Positions 1 through 8,535 of a stretch of 46,426 nucleotides of DNA are shown piece by piece (the first letter of the stretch is position 1; each line of letters starts with the position of its first letter). The translations under genes and the position numbers were made by a program. The notes under the pieces are model-generated. The model was not told the origin of the DNA. It worked only from the letters and a program-made list of their open reading frames with translations, and searched no databases. The stretch comes from CAZDBA01 sp964503615 (GTDB lineage: Bacteria > Planctomycetota > Planctomycetia > Pirellulales > Pirellulaceae): positions 1 to 46,426 of the forward strand of contig CAZDBA010000014.1 in assembly GCA_964503615.1 (NCBI GenBank), read 5' to 3'.

Positions 1-482
1 TCATCGAAGACAACGATACGCTTACCGATCGCGAGACTGCGATCCAAGTTGCCGACCTGCAGAACACACAGGATCGGTTTGATTCGGTTTTGGATGAAGC
101 GAAATTCAACGAGGCGCGTGAGGAAGGGAGCTATCGTTTCTCACACCAGGGGTTCCTGGCGGCGTTGTTCATTAATCTGTATCGCGACGAGCCGATGCTT
201 TACACGCCGTTTCGCTATTTAACTTTGCTCGCCGATATTGACGAACTGTTTACGACTTGGCGACAACGGCACGCTACGATGGTCCAACGAATGTTAGGAA
301 CCAAAATCGGAACGGGCGGATCTTCTGGCCACAGTTATCTGGATCGAACAACGCAGAATAATCGAGTGTTCACCGATCTGTTCAACCTTTCTACCTTCCT
401 GCTACCCAGAAACGAATTGCCTGCCTTGCCAGAAGAGTTGACCAAAGAGCTTGGCAATTTCTTCAGTAACCAAAAAGCTTAG
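1..482 (+). CDS. kynA: Tryptophan 2,3-dioxygenase, C-terminal part (5' end outside window)
   Basis: Haem dioxygenase that opens the indole ring of L-tryptophan to N-formylkynurenine, the first step of the kynurenine pathway; cytosolic. The reading frame is open from base 3 with no start inside the window, so the gene begins upstream and only about 160 C-terminal residues are visible. The family signature is clear: a WRxRHxxMVxRMLG segment, whose histidine corresponds to the proximal haem ligand of bacterial enzymes, followed directly by the substrate-binding loop GTGGSSG and then SYL. It ends with TAG at 480-482. No terminator is evident after it. The next gene on this strand starts 340 bases downstream. 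Identity is near certain from the GTGGSSG signature. Confidence 0.95.
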   Translation, partial: IEDNDTLTDRETAIQVADLQNTQDRFDSVLDEAKFNEAREEGSYRFSHQGFLAALFINLYRDEPMLYTPFRYLTLLADIDELFTTWRQRHATMVQRMLGTKIGTGGSSGHSYLDRTTQNNRVFTDLFNLSTFLLPRNELPALPEELTKELGNFFSNQKA

Positions 483-573
483 CGATTTCTGGGACAAAAG
501 GAATTCTGGCGACTCCCACTACGAACTCTCATACTTCGCCCTGCGATCCCCAGGCCCCAACCGGAAACAGGTT

Positions 574-795
574 TTACACATCTGCTTCCAGCCCGCCCCC
601 TTCTGATTTCCACCCTCCTACGCCCGCGATTCCCTTTTCTTTGTGGCGTTTGATGGCATTGGGCACCCAATCGTCACAGGTGTACTTGCGTCCACCTGCA
701 ATTTTAATAATTTCTTTTTTCGGCAGTGACCCAACGTGTCCGCGCTGCCGACGAAACTGTGAAGCAGAACATATGTTCACTATGCCGCTTGCCAC
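574..795 (-). CDS. Possible small protein of 73 residues, function unknown
   Basis: I do not recognise this protein, and it may not be a gene. It fills the otherwise empty stretch between the dioxygenase and imuA. It would start at GTG (795-793), preceded on the minus strand by a good Shine-Dalgarno match, GAGGTG, about five bases upstream. The product is basic with a protein-like middle (GHVGSLPKKE, then AGGRKYTCDDWVP) and a glycine-rich end. Codon use in the middle looks like coding sequence rather than noise. Its first codons overlap the SOS operator at 767-778, so LexA binding could affect it too. Alternative: a chance open frame. Conservation in related genomes would decide. Confidence 0.3.
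   Translation of the reverse strand: MASGIVNICSASQFRRQRGHVGSLPKKEIIKIAGGRKYTCDDWVPNAIKRHKEKGIAGVGGWKSEGGGLEADV
767..778. promoter_or_regulatory. Candidate LexA operator (SOS box) of the imuA-imuB-dnaE2 operon
   Basis: The 12 bases GAACATATGTTC form a perfect palindrome. They match the GAAC-N4-GTTC core of the LexA box known from Gram-positive bacteria. It lies 45 bases before the imuA ATG, where a LexA operator would overlap the promoter. Mutasome operons of this type are SOS-induced in other bacteria, so position and sequence agree. That this organism's LexA reads this motif is inference. Confidence 0.65.
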
Positions 796-823
796 GCCAA
801 CACCTCAATGAATGAGATGAACC

Positions 824-1597
824 ATGCAGCAATCCAGAGGGATTACGGACCAGTCGACCTTGATCGAGCAGCTGCAAAACCAAATTCGACGAGCCGAAAC
901 GACTCGGCGCGTCGACGATGGGACTTGTATTTCCAGCGGTTGCGAAGCGATCAATCGGATGCTGCCCGCGGGTGGTTACCAACCAGGAGCGATTGTCCAA
1001 TGGCTGACTCACGGTGGACAGGGAGTGGACTTTCTTTCCTTGCTGGCGGCTAAAAATGCTTGCGAGCAAGGCGGTGCGTTGGTCGTCTTTGATCCCCACA
1101 ACCGATTTTACCCTCCGGCAGCCGCAGCGATTGGGATCAACCTTGGCAACCTGATCATCTTGCGAGCCGACGAAGCCAGTAACAGCAACCACTCACCACA
1201 CGATTCACAAAGTAACCTGCTCTGGGCGATCGACCAGGCGCTGCGCTGCCCCGCCGTGGCTGCCGTTTGGGGCGCGATCGATTCGATCGGTGAAAAATGG
1301 TTTCGACGATTTCAACTATCTGCCGAAACCAGTGGCTGCCTGGGCCTGTTTATCCAACCACTTCGTCAATCTCGCCAGCCCAGTTGGGCAGAAGTCCAAT
1401 GGACTGTTGGACCATCCTCAAAACAAAGCCGTCCACAAGCTTCCAGCAGCTCTCCCGAGCACTCACTCCAAGCCGGGCGTGAATTGCGTTTGAGCCTGAA
1501 ACTAACTCGCTGTCGAAACACTCACACGGGAAAGTCAATCGTTCTGTCCATCAACACCATCACAGGAAATGTGCGTCAGCTGCGCTTCGGATCATGA
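824..1597 (+). CDS. imuA: ImuA, SOS mutasome RecA-like accessory protein
   Basis: ImuA is the RecA/SulA-like partner that works with ImuB and DnaE2 in damage-induced translesion synthesis. The 257-residue product has a RecA-like core from about residue 45 (PAGGYQPGAIVQWL) through a strand ending ALVVFDP and the region around residues 145-185 typical of ImuA (AVWGAIDSIGEKWFRRFQLSAE split by family). No intact Walker A GxxxxGKT is visible, as is usual for ImuA. The ATG at 824 was chosen because the whole RecA-like fold is in this frame; an ATG at 808 is out of frame. The stop overlaps the imuB start by four bases (ATGA, 1594-1597), indicating translational coupling. An SOS operator sits upstream. 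Confidence 0.85.
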   Translation: MQQSRGITDQSTLIEQLQNQIRRAETTRRVDDGTCISSGCEAINRMLPAGGYQPGAIVQWLTHGGQGVDFLSLLAAKNACEQGGALVVFDPHNRFYPPAAAAIGINLGNLIILRADEASNSNHSPHDSQSNLLWAIDQALRCPAVAAVWGAIDSIGEKWFRRFQLSAETSGCLGLFIQPLRQSRQPSWAEVQWTVGPSSKQSRPQASSSSPEHSLQAGRELRLSLKLTRCRNTHTGKSIVLSINTITGNVRQLRFGS

Positions 1598-3414
1598 GCA
1601 ACATTGCGAGAACGGACGATAATTCAAACCGGCGGCTAGCGCCCTGCCGCTCACAGGCGTTTCAGAGCTTTGTACCGCCGACTCCAATGGTCGCAGCCAA
1701 GCGGATTTTGTGCTTGTGGTTTCCGAACTGGCCCATCCAGCGATTGGTGGTCCAGCAACCTGAACTTCGTCGGCAGCGGATCGTGTTGTTTCGTCGCGAT
1801 TCACGACGTGGACGACTTGTTTCCGCTGTCAGCCCTTTAGCCATGCGAGATGGCGTGTGCGTGGGCATGCCGCTTTCCGAAGCTAAATCGTTACTGCGGT
1901 ATGGCGAAAGTTTTCATATCTTTGAGCACAACCTCAACCATGAGGTCAAAGCGATCGAAGCCTTGGCCGACTCGCTCGACAGCTTTAGCCCCGTTGTCGG
2001 CTTGGAAACGATCGACCCCGCCCAGCACAAACAAGGCCGTCGGCCCGATGCGATACTGCTGGAAGTTACCGGAGTCGCACATTTGTTTGGAGACGAAAGC
2101 CAACTTGCCTGGCAACTGGTTCAACACTGCGACTCACTAGGCTATCTACCGCGAGTCGCTATTGCTGACACCCCCGGAGCAGCATGGGCCACAGCTCGTT
2201 ATTTGGCTGGACAACATTTTGTTCAGCATGGCGAAGCGATCATCTTGCCGCCGGGCGAGGAACAAACGATCAAGCAATTGCCAGTCGAAGCATTACGATT
2301 GGATGCAAGCTCGACCGAAACGCTTTATCAATTAGGCATTAAAACGATCGACCAAGTCCAGAAATTATCACGTTCCGCTCTAGCGATACGATTTGGAAAT
2401 TCGATTCACCGCCAAATGGATCAGTTGACCGGCCGGCGTGAGGAACCGGTAATTGCCCGACGAAAACCGGCTCAATTCACCGGCTGTCAGACTTTGGAAT
2501 ATCCCACCCACCATCGTGAAACGATCGAAGTGATCATCGCACGCTTGGTGAACGAGTTGTGCAAACAAATGCGAGTTCGCCAGCAAGGTGCTTTGGAGTG
2601 GACGATCAAGATGACTTGCCAAACCGGCCCACCGCTCCAGTTCCGCGTCAATTTGTTTCAGCCCACTTCGACAATCAGCGAGGTAATGCCACTGGTCGAA
2701 ATGCAACTAGAACAAGCTCTCTCGCCACACACACGAAAGTATCGCAAAAGAAAAAAGCCAATTCGAACAAAGCCCAAAACAACTCTCGAAGATTGGAAAA
2801 ACAAACCCGAAGCCAAACCTCACAACCAGTTCCACCGCGTCACGACGATTCAAGTTCAGGAAATCGAAGTCAGCGTGACGTCCAGCGTCTTGGTGGCGCA
2901 ACTACAGCGGCAGTTATTCGACGAGAACCCGCGACTGGATCGGCAGTCTCTGGCCCACTTGATCAACCGGCTAACCAGCCGACTAGGTGTGCAGAACGTG
3001 GTTTACCCATTACTACAGTCAGGTGCCCAGCCTGAACATTCGTTTCGCTTAAAACCATTGGCCGACGCAAACCGCAAACAAACACGTAGAAAGCCGCCCC
3101 CCTCGAAAACCTCACACATGCTCGCGCGTCCTTTACAGCTGTTCCCAACGCCGATTCGATTAAAGCCGATCTGCCTGGAACCCAACCAACAACGTAACGG
3201 CTCAACACTAATCCCATTCAATCAAAACGACTCTGGTCCCAAAAGCCCGCAAACGATTCTATCAGCTTGCGGACCCGAACGAATTGAGACCGGTTGGTGG
3301 AGAGGCCGAACCGTATGTAGGGATTATTGGCGAGTCGAAACGGACACCCATCAACATTATTGGGTCTATCGCGATTTGCGAAGCGGTGATTGGTTTTTAC
3401 ACGGCAAGTTTTAA
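1594..3414 (+). CDS. imuB: ImuB, catalytically inactive Y-family polymerase homologue of the SOS mutasome
   Basis: ImuB resembles DinB-type polymerases but normally lacks the catalytic acidic residues and acts as the hub linking DnaE2 and the sliding clamp. The 606-residue product begins its Y-family fold near residue 32 (RILCLWFPNWPIQRL), where the first metal-binding aspartate of active polymerases is replaced. It continues through the palm and little finger and ends with the ImuB-typical tail CRDYWRVET, then WFLHGKF. A lysine/arginine-rich linker lies near residues 370-415. The start overlaps imuA by four bases; an in-frame ATG at 1687 just before the conserved fold is an alternative. dnaE2 follows after 33 bases. 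Length and context fit ImuB well. Confidence 0.88.
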   Translation: MSNIARTDDNSNRRLAPCRSQAFQSFVPPTPMVAAKRILCLWFPNWPIQRLVVQQPELRRQRIVLFRRDSRRGRLVSAVSPLAMRDGVCVGMPLSEAKSLLRYGESFHIFEHNLNHEVKAIEALADSLDSFSPVVGLETIDPAQHKQGRRPDAILLEVTGVAHLFGDESQLAWQLVQHCDSLGYLPRVAIADTPGAAWATARYLAGQHFVQHGEAIILPPGEEQTIKQLPVEALRLDASSTETLYQLGIKTIDQVQKLSRSALAIRFGNSIHRQMDQLTGRREEPVIARRKPAQFTGCQTLEYPTHHRETIEVIIARLVNELCKQMRVRQQGALEWTIKMTCQTGPPLQFRVNLFQPTSTISEVMPLVEMQLEQALSPHTRKYRKRKKPIRTKPKTTLEDWKNKPEAKPHNQFHRVTTIQVQEIEVSVTSSVLVAQLQRQLFDENPRLDRQSLAHLINRLTSRLGVQNVVYPLLQSGAQPEHSFRLKPLADANRKQTRRKPPPSKTSHMLARPLQLFPTPIRLKPICLEPNQQRNGSTLIPFNQNDSGPKSPQTILSACGPERIETGWWRGRTVCRDYWRVETDTHQHYWVYRDLRSGDWFLHGKF

Positions 3415-3447
3415 TTTGTTTTAGCTCGCGAATCGGAAGTCACAACA

Positions 3448-3801
3448 GTGCACAACACGAACAACACCACCGCCTACTCAGAACTTCACTGCAAAACCAA
3501 CTACTCCTTTCTCACAGGAGGTTCCCATGCAGACGAGTTGGTTGAGCGGGCGATTGCACTGGGCTATCACGCGTTGGCAATCACGGACGAAAACACGCTG
3601 GCCGGCGTCGTCCGCGCCTACTCGGCGATCCGGGAGATCGACCAAAGACTCTCCCAGGATGGGAGTGGAACAAAAGCTAACAAGCTGAAACTGATCATCG
3701 GAGCCGAGATCATACCCAACGACGCGCCGCCTGTATTGCTGTGGGCGACCGATCGAAAATCTTACGGCAACCTTTCACGGTTGATTACGGTAGGACGGTG
3801 A
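3448..3801 (+). CDS. dnaE2: DnaE2 N-terminal PHP part, ended by an in-frame TGA
   Basis: First 117 codons of the error-prone replicative-type polymerase DnaE2. The visible part is the PHP domain: SELHCKTNYSFLTGGSH near residue 11, then AIALGYHALAITDENTLAGV. The start is GTG at 3448, with GGAAG about nine bases upstream. The frame stops at TGA (3799-3801) after ITVGR. The next codons in the same frame read RAPKGECWLSL, the sequence expected to continue DnaE2, so this is the front of one broken gene rather than a separate protein. A CGA to TGA change would explain it. It could be a sequencing error, a recent inactivation, or a functional split; the first two are more likely. Confidence 0.8.
   Translation: MHNTNNTTAYSELHCKTNYSFLTGGSHADELVERAIALGYHALAITDENTLAGVVRAYSAIREIDQRLSQDGSGTKANKLKLIIGAEIIPNDAPPVLLWATDRKSYGNLSRLITVGR
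3799..3801 (+). other. In-frame stop codon inside dnaE2
   Basis: TGA sits between GGR and RAPKGEC in an otherwise continuous dnaE2 frame from 3448 to 6690. DnaE2 proteins normally have a run of arginines here, so CGA (Arg) to TGA, a single C to T change, is the simplest origin. An AAGG about ten bases before TTG 3826 could allow weak re-initiation, but this is speculative. Confidence 0.9.
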
Positions 3802-3825
3802 CGAGCCCCCAAAGGCGAATGCTGG

Positions 3826-6690
3826 TTGTCGCTGAACGATATCGCCGATCACGCAAATGGATTACTTGCAGGAGTGCTACCCAGCTTTCCCGGCGATCGC
3901 TTGCGAACCGAACACATTGATGCAACTCATCCCAGTTTTCCATGGCACGGAGTACCGTCGGAGTCCGTAGCGACCGTGTTTGCGGAGGAAAAATTTTCAG
4001 CCTATCAAGAGATATTTGGTGACCGTGGTTACCTGATGGCTGCGGTTTATCGGGGTGTCGACGACTCGTGGCGAATCGACCAACTTAAACAACTTTCACA
4101 GACGACCAACCTTCCGTTGGTCGCTTCGGGAGACGTGCTGTACCACGCGCCGGCTCGATTACCGTTGCACGATCTGCTGACGTCGATCAAACATCATACA
4201 ACCGTTGCATCGGCCGGCGACTTGCTGCTGCCCAATGCACAGCGACATTTACAAACGATCCAAAACCGGACTAACGCATTTGCCGAAATCCCCGCAGCGA
4301 TCCAGCGGACCCATGAAATCGCTCAACGATGTAATTTTTGCCTCAGCCAACTACGTTACGAATACCCTACCGAACTGGCTCCCGGCAACCAGAAACCGAT
4401 CGAGTACTTGCGACACCTCACTCGCGCCGGTGCCAATAAACGATACCCCGATGGCGTGCCGGACAAAGTCAAAACGATTCTGAAGCACGAGCTGAACTTA
4501 ATCAAAGAGCTCAACTACGAAGCTTACTTTTTGACCGTCTGGGACCTCGTTCGCTTTGCACGTGAGCGAGGGATCCTGTGCCAAGGCCGCGGCTCGGCTG
4601 CCAACTCGGCTGTTTGTTACTGTCTGGGCGTTACTTCGGTCGACCCTGCGACTTCTGAGCTATTGTTCGAGCGATTCATCAGCAAAGAACGTGACGAAGC
4701 GCCCGACATCGACGTTGATTTTGAACACGAGCGCCGTGAAGAGGTCCTTCAATACCTTTACGAAAAATACGGACACGACCGAGCTGGATTGGCTGCTACC
4801 GTGATTACCTATCGAACCCGCAGCGCAGTTCGTGATGTCGGAAAAGCACTGGGACTATCACTCGATCGCGTCGATGCACTTGCCAAACACGTTGAAGGTT
4901 ATTCACCAACGTCAGAGACCGACCTAACGGGCAAGATGCGTGACGTCGGTATCGATCCGGAATCGCAAACGGGGTTGCGCTTGCACCATCTGGTTAACGA
5001 ACTGCTGGGCTTTCCGCGCCATCTTTCGCAACATGTCGGCGGCATGGTGATCACGCAAGGGAAACTGCACGATCTGGTTCCGATCGAAAATGCAGCCATG
5101 GATAATCGGACCGTTATTCAATGGGACAAGAACGATCTTGAGGAGCTGGGATTGCTCAAAGTCGATTGCTTGTGTTTGGGCATGCTCACGGCGATCCGAA
5201 AATGTTTCCAGATGGTCCAGCAACATTGGGGGCGCACTTGCACGCTGGCCAGCATCCCGCAAGAGGATCCCAAGGTGTACGACATGATCTGCGCGGCCGA
5301 CACGGTGGGTGTATTTCAAATCGAAAGTCGCGGACAGATGAGCATGCTGCCGCGACTCAAGCCACGTTGTTGGTACGACTTGGTAATCGAGGTCGCCATC
5401 GTGCGGCCCGGTCCGATCCAAGGCAATATGGTGCATCCCTATTTACGACGACGCAACAGTGAAGAGCCTGTAGTTTACCCCAACGAAGCGATCAAAGCGG
5501 TCTTGCATCGCACGCTGGGCGTACCGATCTTTCAAGAGCAAGCGATGAAGCTGGCCGTCGTCGCAGCCGGTTTTACGCACGGCGAAGCGGACCAGTTACG
5601 CCGGGCAATGGGCAAGTGGCGGAAGACGGGCCTTATCCAGCAATTTCGTGACAAGCTACTCAATGGAATGGCAGAGCAAGGTTTGAGTGGAGAGTTTGCC
5701 GAACAGGTGTTCCGTCAAATCAGCGGATTCGGTGAGTACGGATTCCCCGAATCGCACGCCGCCAGTTTTGCAAAACTTGTTTATGTTTCGGCTTGGTTAA
5801 AGTATCACTATCCTGCCCCATTTTGTGCTGCCATTCTGAACAGCCTGCCGATGGGTTTCTACGCGCCGGCTCAGTTGGTTGCGGATGCGAAGCAGCACGG
5901 CGTCAACGTTTTGCCTGTCGATGTGAACTATAGCGATTGGGATTGCTCGCTCGAAGAAAGTGCTGAAAACGAAAAATCGCTCCGACTCGGGATGCGGATG
6001 ATTTCCGGATTACGATCAACAACCGCAGAGGCAATCGAAGACGCGAGAGAATCTGGACGCTTCACCAGCATTTCCGACTTTACGCTTCGCACTCAACTTC
6101 CCCAATCAGCAATCACGCAATTAAGCAAAGCCGACGCGTTTGGCTCACTGGATCAGTCTCGTCGAGCCGCGTTGTGGCAAGCTTTGGGGCAAGAAAAAAA
6201 GCCTCGCGACCAACCCCTGTTCGCTTCGCTCGAAACCAATGACGATGACACGTTGGCTTTACCGGTCTTGGACGTACAGGATGAAGTCACCGAGGACTAT
6301 CGCTCGATCGGTTTGTCATTGCGAGCCCATCCGTTGTCTTTTTACCGCGAACCGCTCGACCAACTACGAGTCACCACCTGCGCGGGCTTGGCCGAAAAGA
6401 GAAACAACTGCCACTTGCGAGTCGCAGGGCTGGTTATCCTCAGACAGCGACCGGCGACCGCCAAGGGGATTACATTCGTCACGCTCGAAGACGAAACAGG
6501 CACAGCGAATTTGGTAGTCAAGCAACAGATCTGGCAACGACACTACAAAATAGCCCGACGATCCTCAGGCTGGATCGCCCACGGGAAACTGGAAAACAAA
6601 AACGGAGTGATCCACTTGGTCGTCGCCCGAATCGAGGACATGTCCGATCGGCTAGAAGCATTAAAAATCAAATCACGAGATTTTCGATAG
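3826..6690 (+). CDS. dnaE2: DnaE2 error-prone DNA polymerase, main part (rest of PHP, palm, fingers, OB fold)
   Basis: C-family DNA polymerase of the ImuA-ImuB-DnaE2 mutasome, which extends across DNA damage. This 954-codon stretch is in the same frame as the PHP fragment upstream and can be entered from TTG at 3826, but the natural protein would begin at 3448 and have about 1080 residues, the usual DnaE2 length. Catalytic palm aspartates are visible in PDIDVDF near residue 296. Fingers follow (GVFQIESRGQMSMLP, then GFGEYGFPESHAASFA), and a C-terminal OB fold (LRVAGLVILRQRP, FVTLEDETG). No other frameshift or stop is present, so the lesion at 3799 is recent, artefactual or tolerated. Whether an active polymerase is made cannot be told from sequence. 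Confidence 0.88.
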   Translation: MSLNDIADHANGLLAGVLPSFPGDRLRTEHIDATHPSFPWHGVPSESVATVFAEEKFSAYQEIFGDRGYLMAAVYRGVDDSWRIDQLKQLSQTTNLPLVASGDVLYHAPARLPLHDLLTSIKHHTTVASAGDLLLPNAQRHLQTIQNRTNAFAEIPAAIQRTHEIAQRCNFCLSQLRYEYPTELAPGNQKPIEYLRHLTRAGANKRYPDGVPDKVKTILKHELNLIKELNYEAYFLTVWDLVRFARERGILCQGRGSAANSAVCYCLGVTSVDPATSELLFERFISKERDEAPDIDVDFEHERREEVLQYLYEKYGHDRAGLAATVITYRTRSAVRDVGKALGLSLDRVDALAKHVEGYSPTSETDLTGKMRDVGIDPESQTGLRLHHLVNELLGFPRHLSQHVGGMVITQGKLHDLVPIENAAMDNRTVIQWDKNDLEELGLLKVDCLCLGMLTAIRKCFQMVQQHWGRTCTLASIPQEDPKVYDMICAADTVGVFQIESRGQMSMLPRLKPRCWYDLVIEVAIVRPGPIQGNMVHPYLRRRNSEEPVVYPNEAIKAVLHRTLGVPIFQEQAMKLAVVAAGFTHGEADQLRRAMGKWRKTGLIQQFRDKLLNGMAEQGLSGEFAEQVFRQISGFGEYGFPESHAASFAKLVYVSAWLKYHYPAPFCAAILNSLPMGFYAPAQLVADAKQHGVNVLPVDVNYSDWDCSLEESAENEKSLRLGMRMISGLRSTTAEAIEDARESGRFTSISDFTLRTQLPQSAITQLSKADAFGSLDQSRRAALWQALGQEKKPRDQPLFASLETNDDDTLALPVLDVQDEVTEDYRSIGLSLRAHPLSFYREPLDQLRVTTCAGLAEKRNNCHLRVAGLVILRQRPATAKGITFVTLEDETGTANLVVKQQIWQRHYKIARRSSGWIAHGKLENKNGVIHLVVARIEDMSDRLEALKIKSRDFR

Positions 6691-6772
6691 TGAGTTAACA
6701 GTTTGAACAAGAAAAGGTGGCAGGAGTGTGTCAGGGACCGTTTTGTATACGTAACTTCGGTTAAATGTATGG

Positions 6773-7363
6773 CTATCTATCGTTTTCTTCTGGCTTGACA
6801 TCGTCTGGCGCTGCCCCCTGAGCAGACGCCGCAGACGCCGCAGACGCCGCCTTCAATGCCTCATTTTCAACCTTCTTTTCGGGATCGTCGCTGCCATTCT
6901 GGGCATGCCATACTACTGAAAAGCTGACGACGGCGTCGCCCATGAACTGCATGAGGCGTTTCTCGACCGTATCGGTGTCCTTGCAAAACCACATGCTGTC
7001 ACACGTACCAAGCTCCATAAAGACTTTTTCTCCGTTGACAGGGTGATTCATGATCTGCTTGATAGAAAATCTGGCAAGAACGACATGACCTGCGGGTTCT
7101 TCGTTTAATCTGGCAAATGCTTGAATAAGAAGAAAGGTTGAATCCTCGTTCTCGAATTCCTTGGCTTCCACCATCGGAACATTCTTTTGGATAAGAATGT
7201 CTTTGACCTTATTTGCAAGGGCGTTCTGTTGCTCCTCGCCTACACCCTCTAGATACACATGAACCGCAAAGGGTTGAACTCCGGTTAGGACCTTCTCTTG
7301 AGCGAGAACATTTCCGCAGGAGAGTGCCGCGAAGGCAATCAGAATTCTAATCAGCGTAGTCAT
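6773..7363 (-). CDS. Secreted hypothetical protein with Ala/Ser-repeat tail
   Basis: I do not recognise the family. The 196-residue product starts with a classical signal peptide (MTTLIRILIAFAALSCGNVLAQ), cleaved probably after AQ-like residues near 22. A compact alpha/beta region of about 140 residues follows, with two cysteines close together in LGTCDSMWFCKD (near residues 117-125). The tail is low complexity, AASAASAASA, encoded by three 9-base repeats, then acidic. It is a probable periplasmic protein. It is transcribed in the same direction as the kinase gene upstream, with 128 bases between them. Confidence 0.65.
   Translation of the reverse strand: MTTLIRILIAFAALSCGNVLAQEKVLTGVQPFAVHVYLEGVGEEQQNALANKVKDILIQKNVPMVEAKEFENEDSTFLLIQAFARLNEEPAGHVVLARFSIKQIMNHPVNGEKVFMELGTCDSMWFCKDTDTVEKRLMQFMGDAVVSFSVVWHAQNGSDDPEKKVENEALKAASAASAASAQGAAPDDVKPEENDR
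6822..6848. repeat. Three tandem 9-base repeats within a coding region
   Basis: GCAGACGCC occurs three times in a row. It encodes the Ala-Ala-Ser repeats of the secreted hypothetical protein on the minus strand. Because the unit is a multiple of three, copy-number change would keep the frame. Confidence 0.85.
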
Positions 7364-7491
7364 TTGCGCAAGCCAAGTAATAATAGTGATATTCGATGTG
7401 TCGTGATTCGATGATCCTAGTCAAAGCTACGAAGAGTTTCTCAGTGCCGCGGTCACAGATTTATCGCAGTTGCGAATTTCACGATAGCAAA

Positions 7492-8535
7492 TCACTTCGA
7501 CTTTGGGAATGGACGGAGACCGAGCAACATTTCAGCGCGTTCGGATAAGGGCTTTTTTGCAAGTTCGCTTTCGGCGAACTCAGCCAAGCTGGTTTCGACA
7601 TTGGCATAGACCGCTTGGCGATCTTGTCCAGTGTCGATCTCGATACATTTATCCTTGCTTTTGAACAGCTCGACTGTGGCTATCGTTTCTGCTTTAAACG
7701 TTTCGAACCGCTGCTTCAAACTTTCCAGATTGTCATCGCTGCGACCAGTGTACTTTGCTCGTCCCAAAACTCGTTGCTCAAGAATCGGGAGCGGGCATTC
7801 GAAGTACAACATCTTGGGCAGTTCTGAATCGCGCCCAAACACTTCGTACCATGCTTCCAGGTTTGAAAGCGAGCGAGGAAATCCGTCCAACAGAAAATTA
7901 ACTTTGCCAGTCGTTCGCGTGATCCTCTCCATTGCGTTTTTAAGCACGTCGACCACGATCTCGTCTGAAACCAACTGGCCCGACTCGATCACCTTTTCAA
8001 TGATCGCCGCAGAAGGACCGCCTGATTCACGTTCGGCTCGGAGCAAGTCGCCGGTCGATAAATGAGTCCAGCCCAATTGCATCTCGGCCAATTCGCACAT
8101 CGTTCCTTTGCCAGCCCCTGGTCCGCCAAGCACGAAAACGATGTTCGGGGCAGGGCAGGGTTGGCGTGGGTCAAAATGATGCAACACAACCTTTGGCGCG
8201 GGTGCAACTCCCTTTTTGTAAACGTGCCACTCTCGATCGGTCGGTGGCAAATCGTCTTCGCAAGTCATGTCGTAAGCAAGATGACCATCCAACCGGCAGA
8301 TTCGCCAGGAGCGGTAACTGTTGGAATAGGAAAGGGCAGGGCTACGCTCGCTTTTGCCATCGGCGCGATCCCAAGCCATCCGCCCGTTCCAATATCCAGA
8401 ACTGGATAACGTTCCCGATTCCGATTCCTGAGGAGGAGCTGTCGAAGGCACGAACAACCCGTCGACCTCAGGCAATCCCGCACCGGAGACTTCGATGTAA
8501 AACGTGTTCGGCTGAGGAACGTTGTTGTCATCCAT
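7492..8535 (-). CDS. UMP/CMP- or adenylate-kinase-like nucleotide kinase with extra N-terminal domain
   Basis: Nucleoside monophosphate kinase, transferring phosphate from ATP to a nucleoside monophosphate. Residues 130-320 form the kinase: P-loop GGPGAGKGT at 137-145, STGDLLRAE (NMP binding), LLDGFPRSLSNLEAW, and a short lid with GRAKYTGRSDDN. The short lid and GRSDDN resemble eukaryotic UMP/CMP kinases more than long-lid bacterial adenylate kinases. Residues 1-125 form a separate domain (FYIEVSGAGLPEVDGLF near 12-28; a WNGRMAW segment; Trp- and Tyr-rich; ending GVAPAPKV). It resembles small beta domains I associate with algal and protist proteins. The 347-residue length is well above the 190-220 usual for the kinase alone. 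Substrate (UMP/CMP or AMP) is not settled by sequence. Confidence 0.8.
   Translation of the reverse strand: MDDNNVPQPNTFYIEVSGAGLPEVDGLFVPSTAPPQESESGTLSSSGYWNGRMAWDRADGKSERSPALSYSNSYRSWRICRLDGHLAYDMTCEDDLPPTDREWHVYKKGVAPAPKVVLHHFDPRQPCPAPNIVFVLGGPGAGKGTMCELAEMQLGWTHLSTGDLLRAERESGGPSAAIIEKVIESGQLVSDEIVVDVLKNAMERITRTTGKVNFLLDGFPRSLSNLEAWYEVFGRDSELPKMLYFECPLPILEQRVLGRAKYTGRSDDNLESLKQRFETFKAETIATVELFKSKDKCIEIDTGQDRQAVYANVETSLAEFAESELAKKPLSERAEMLLGLRPFPKSK

Noticed and set aside
4924..5436. 170-codon minus-strand frame inside dnaE2
   Set aside because: It lies wholly opposite conserved DnaE2 palm sequence; a shadow of coding bias.
3826..6690. dnaE2 main part as an independent gene with its own TTG start
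   Set aside because: It is in the same frame as the PHP fragment, and the codons between the stop and TTG encode the expected DnaE2 sequence; one broken gene is simpler.
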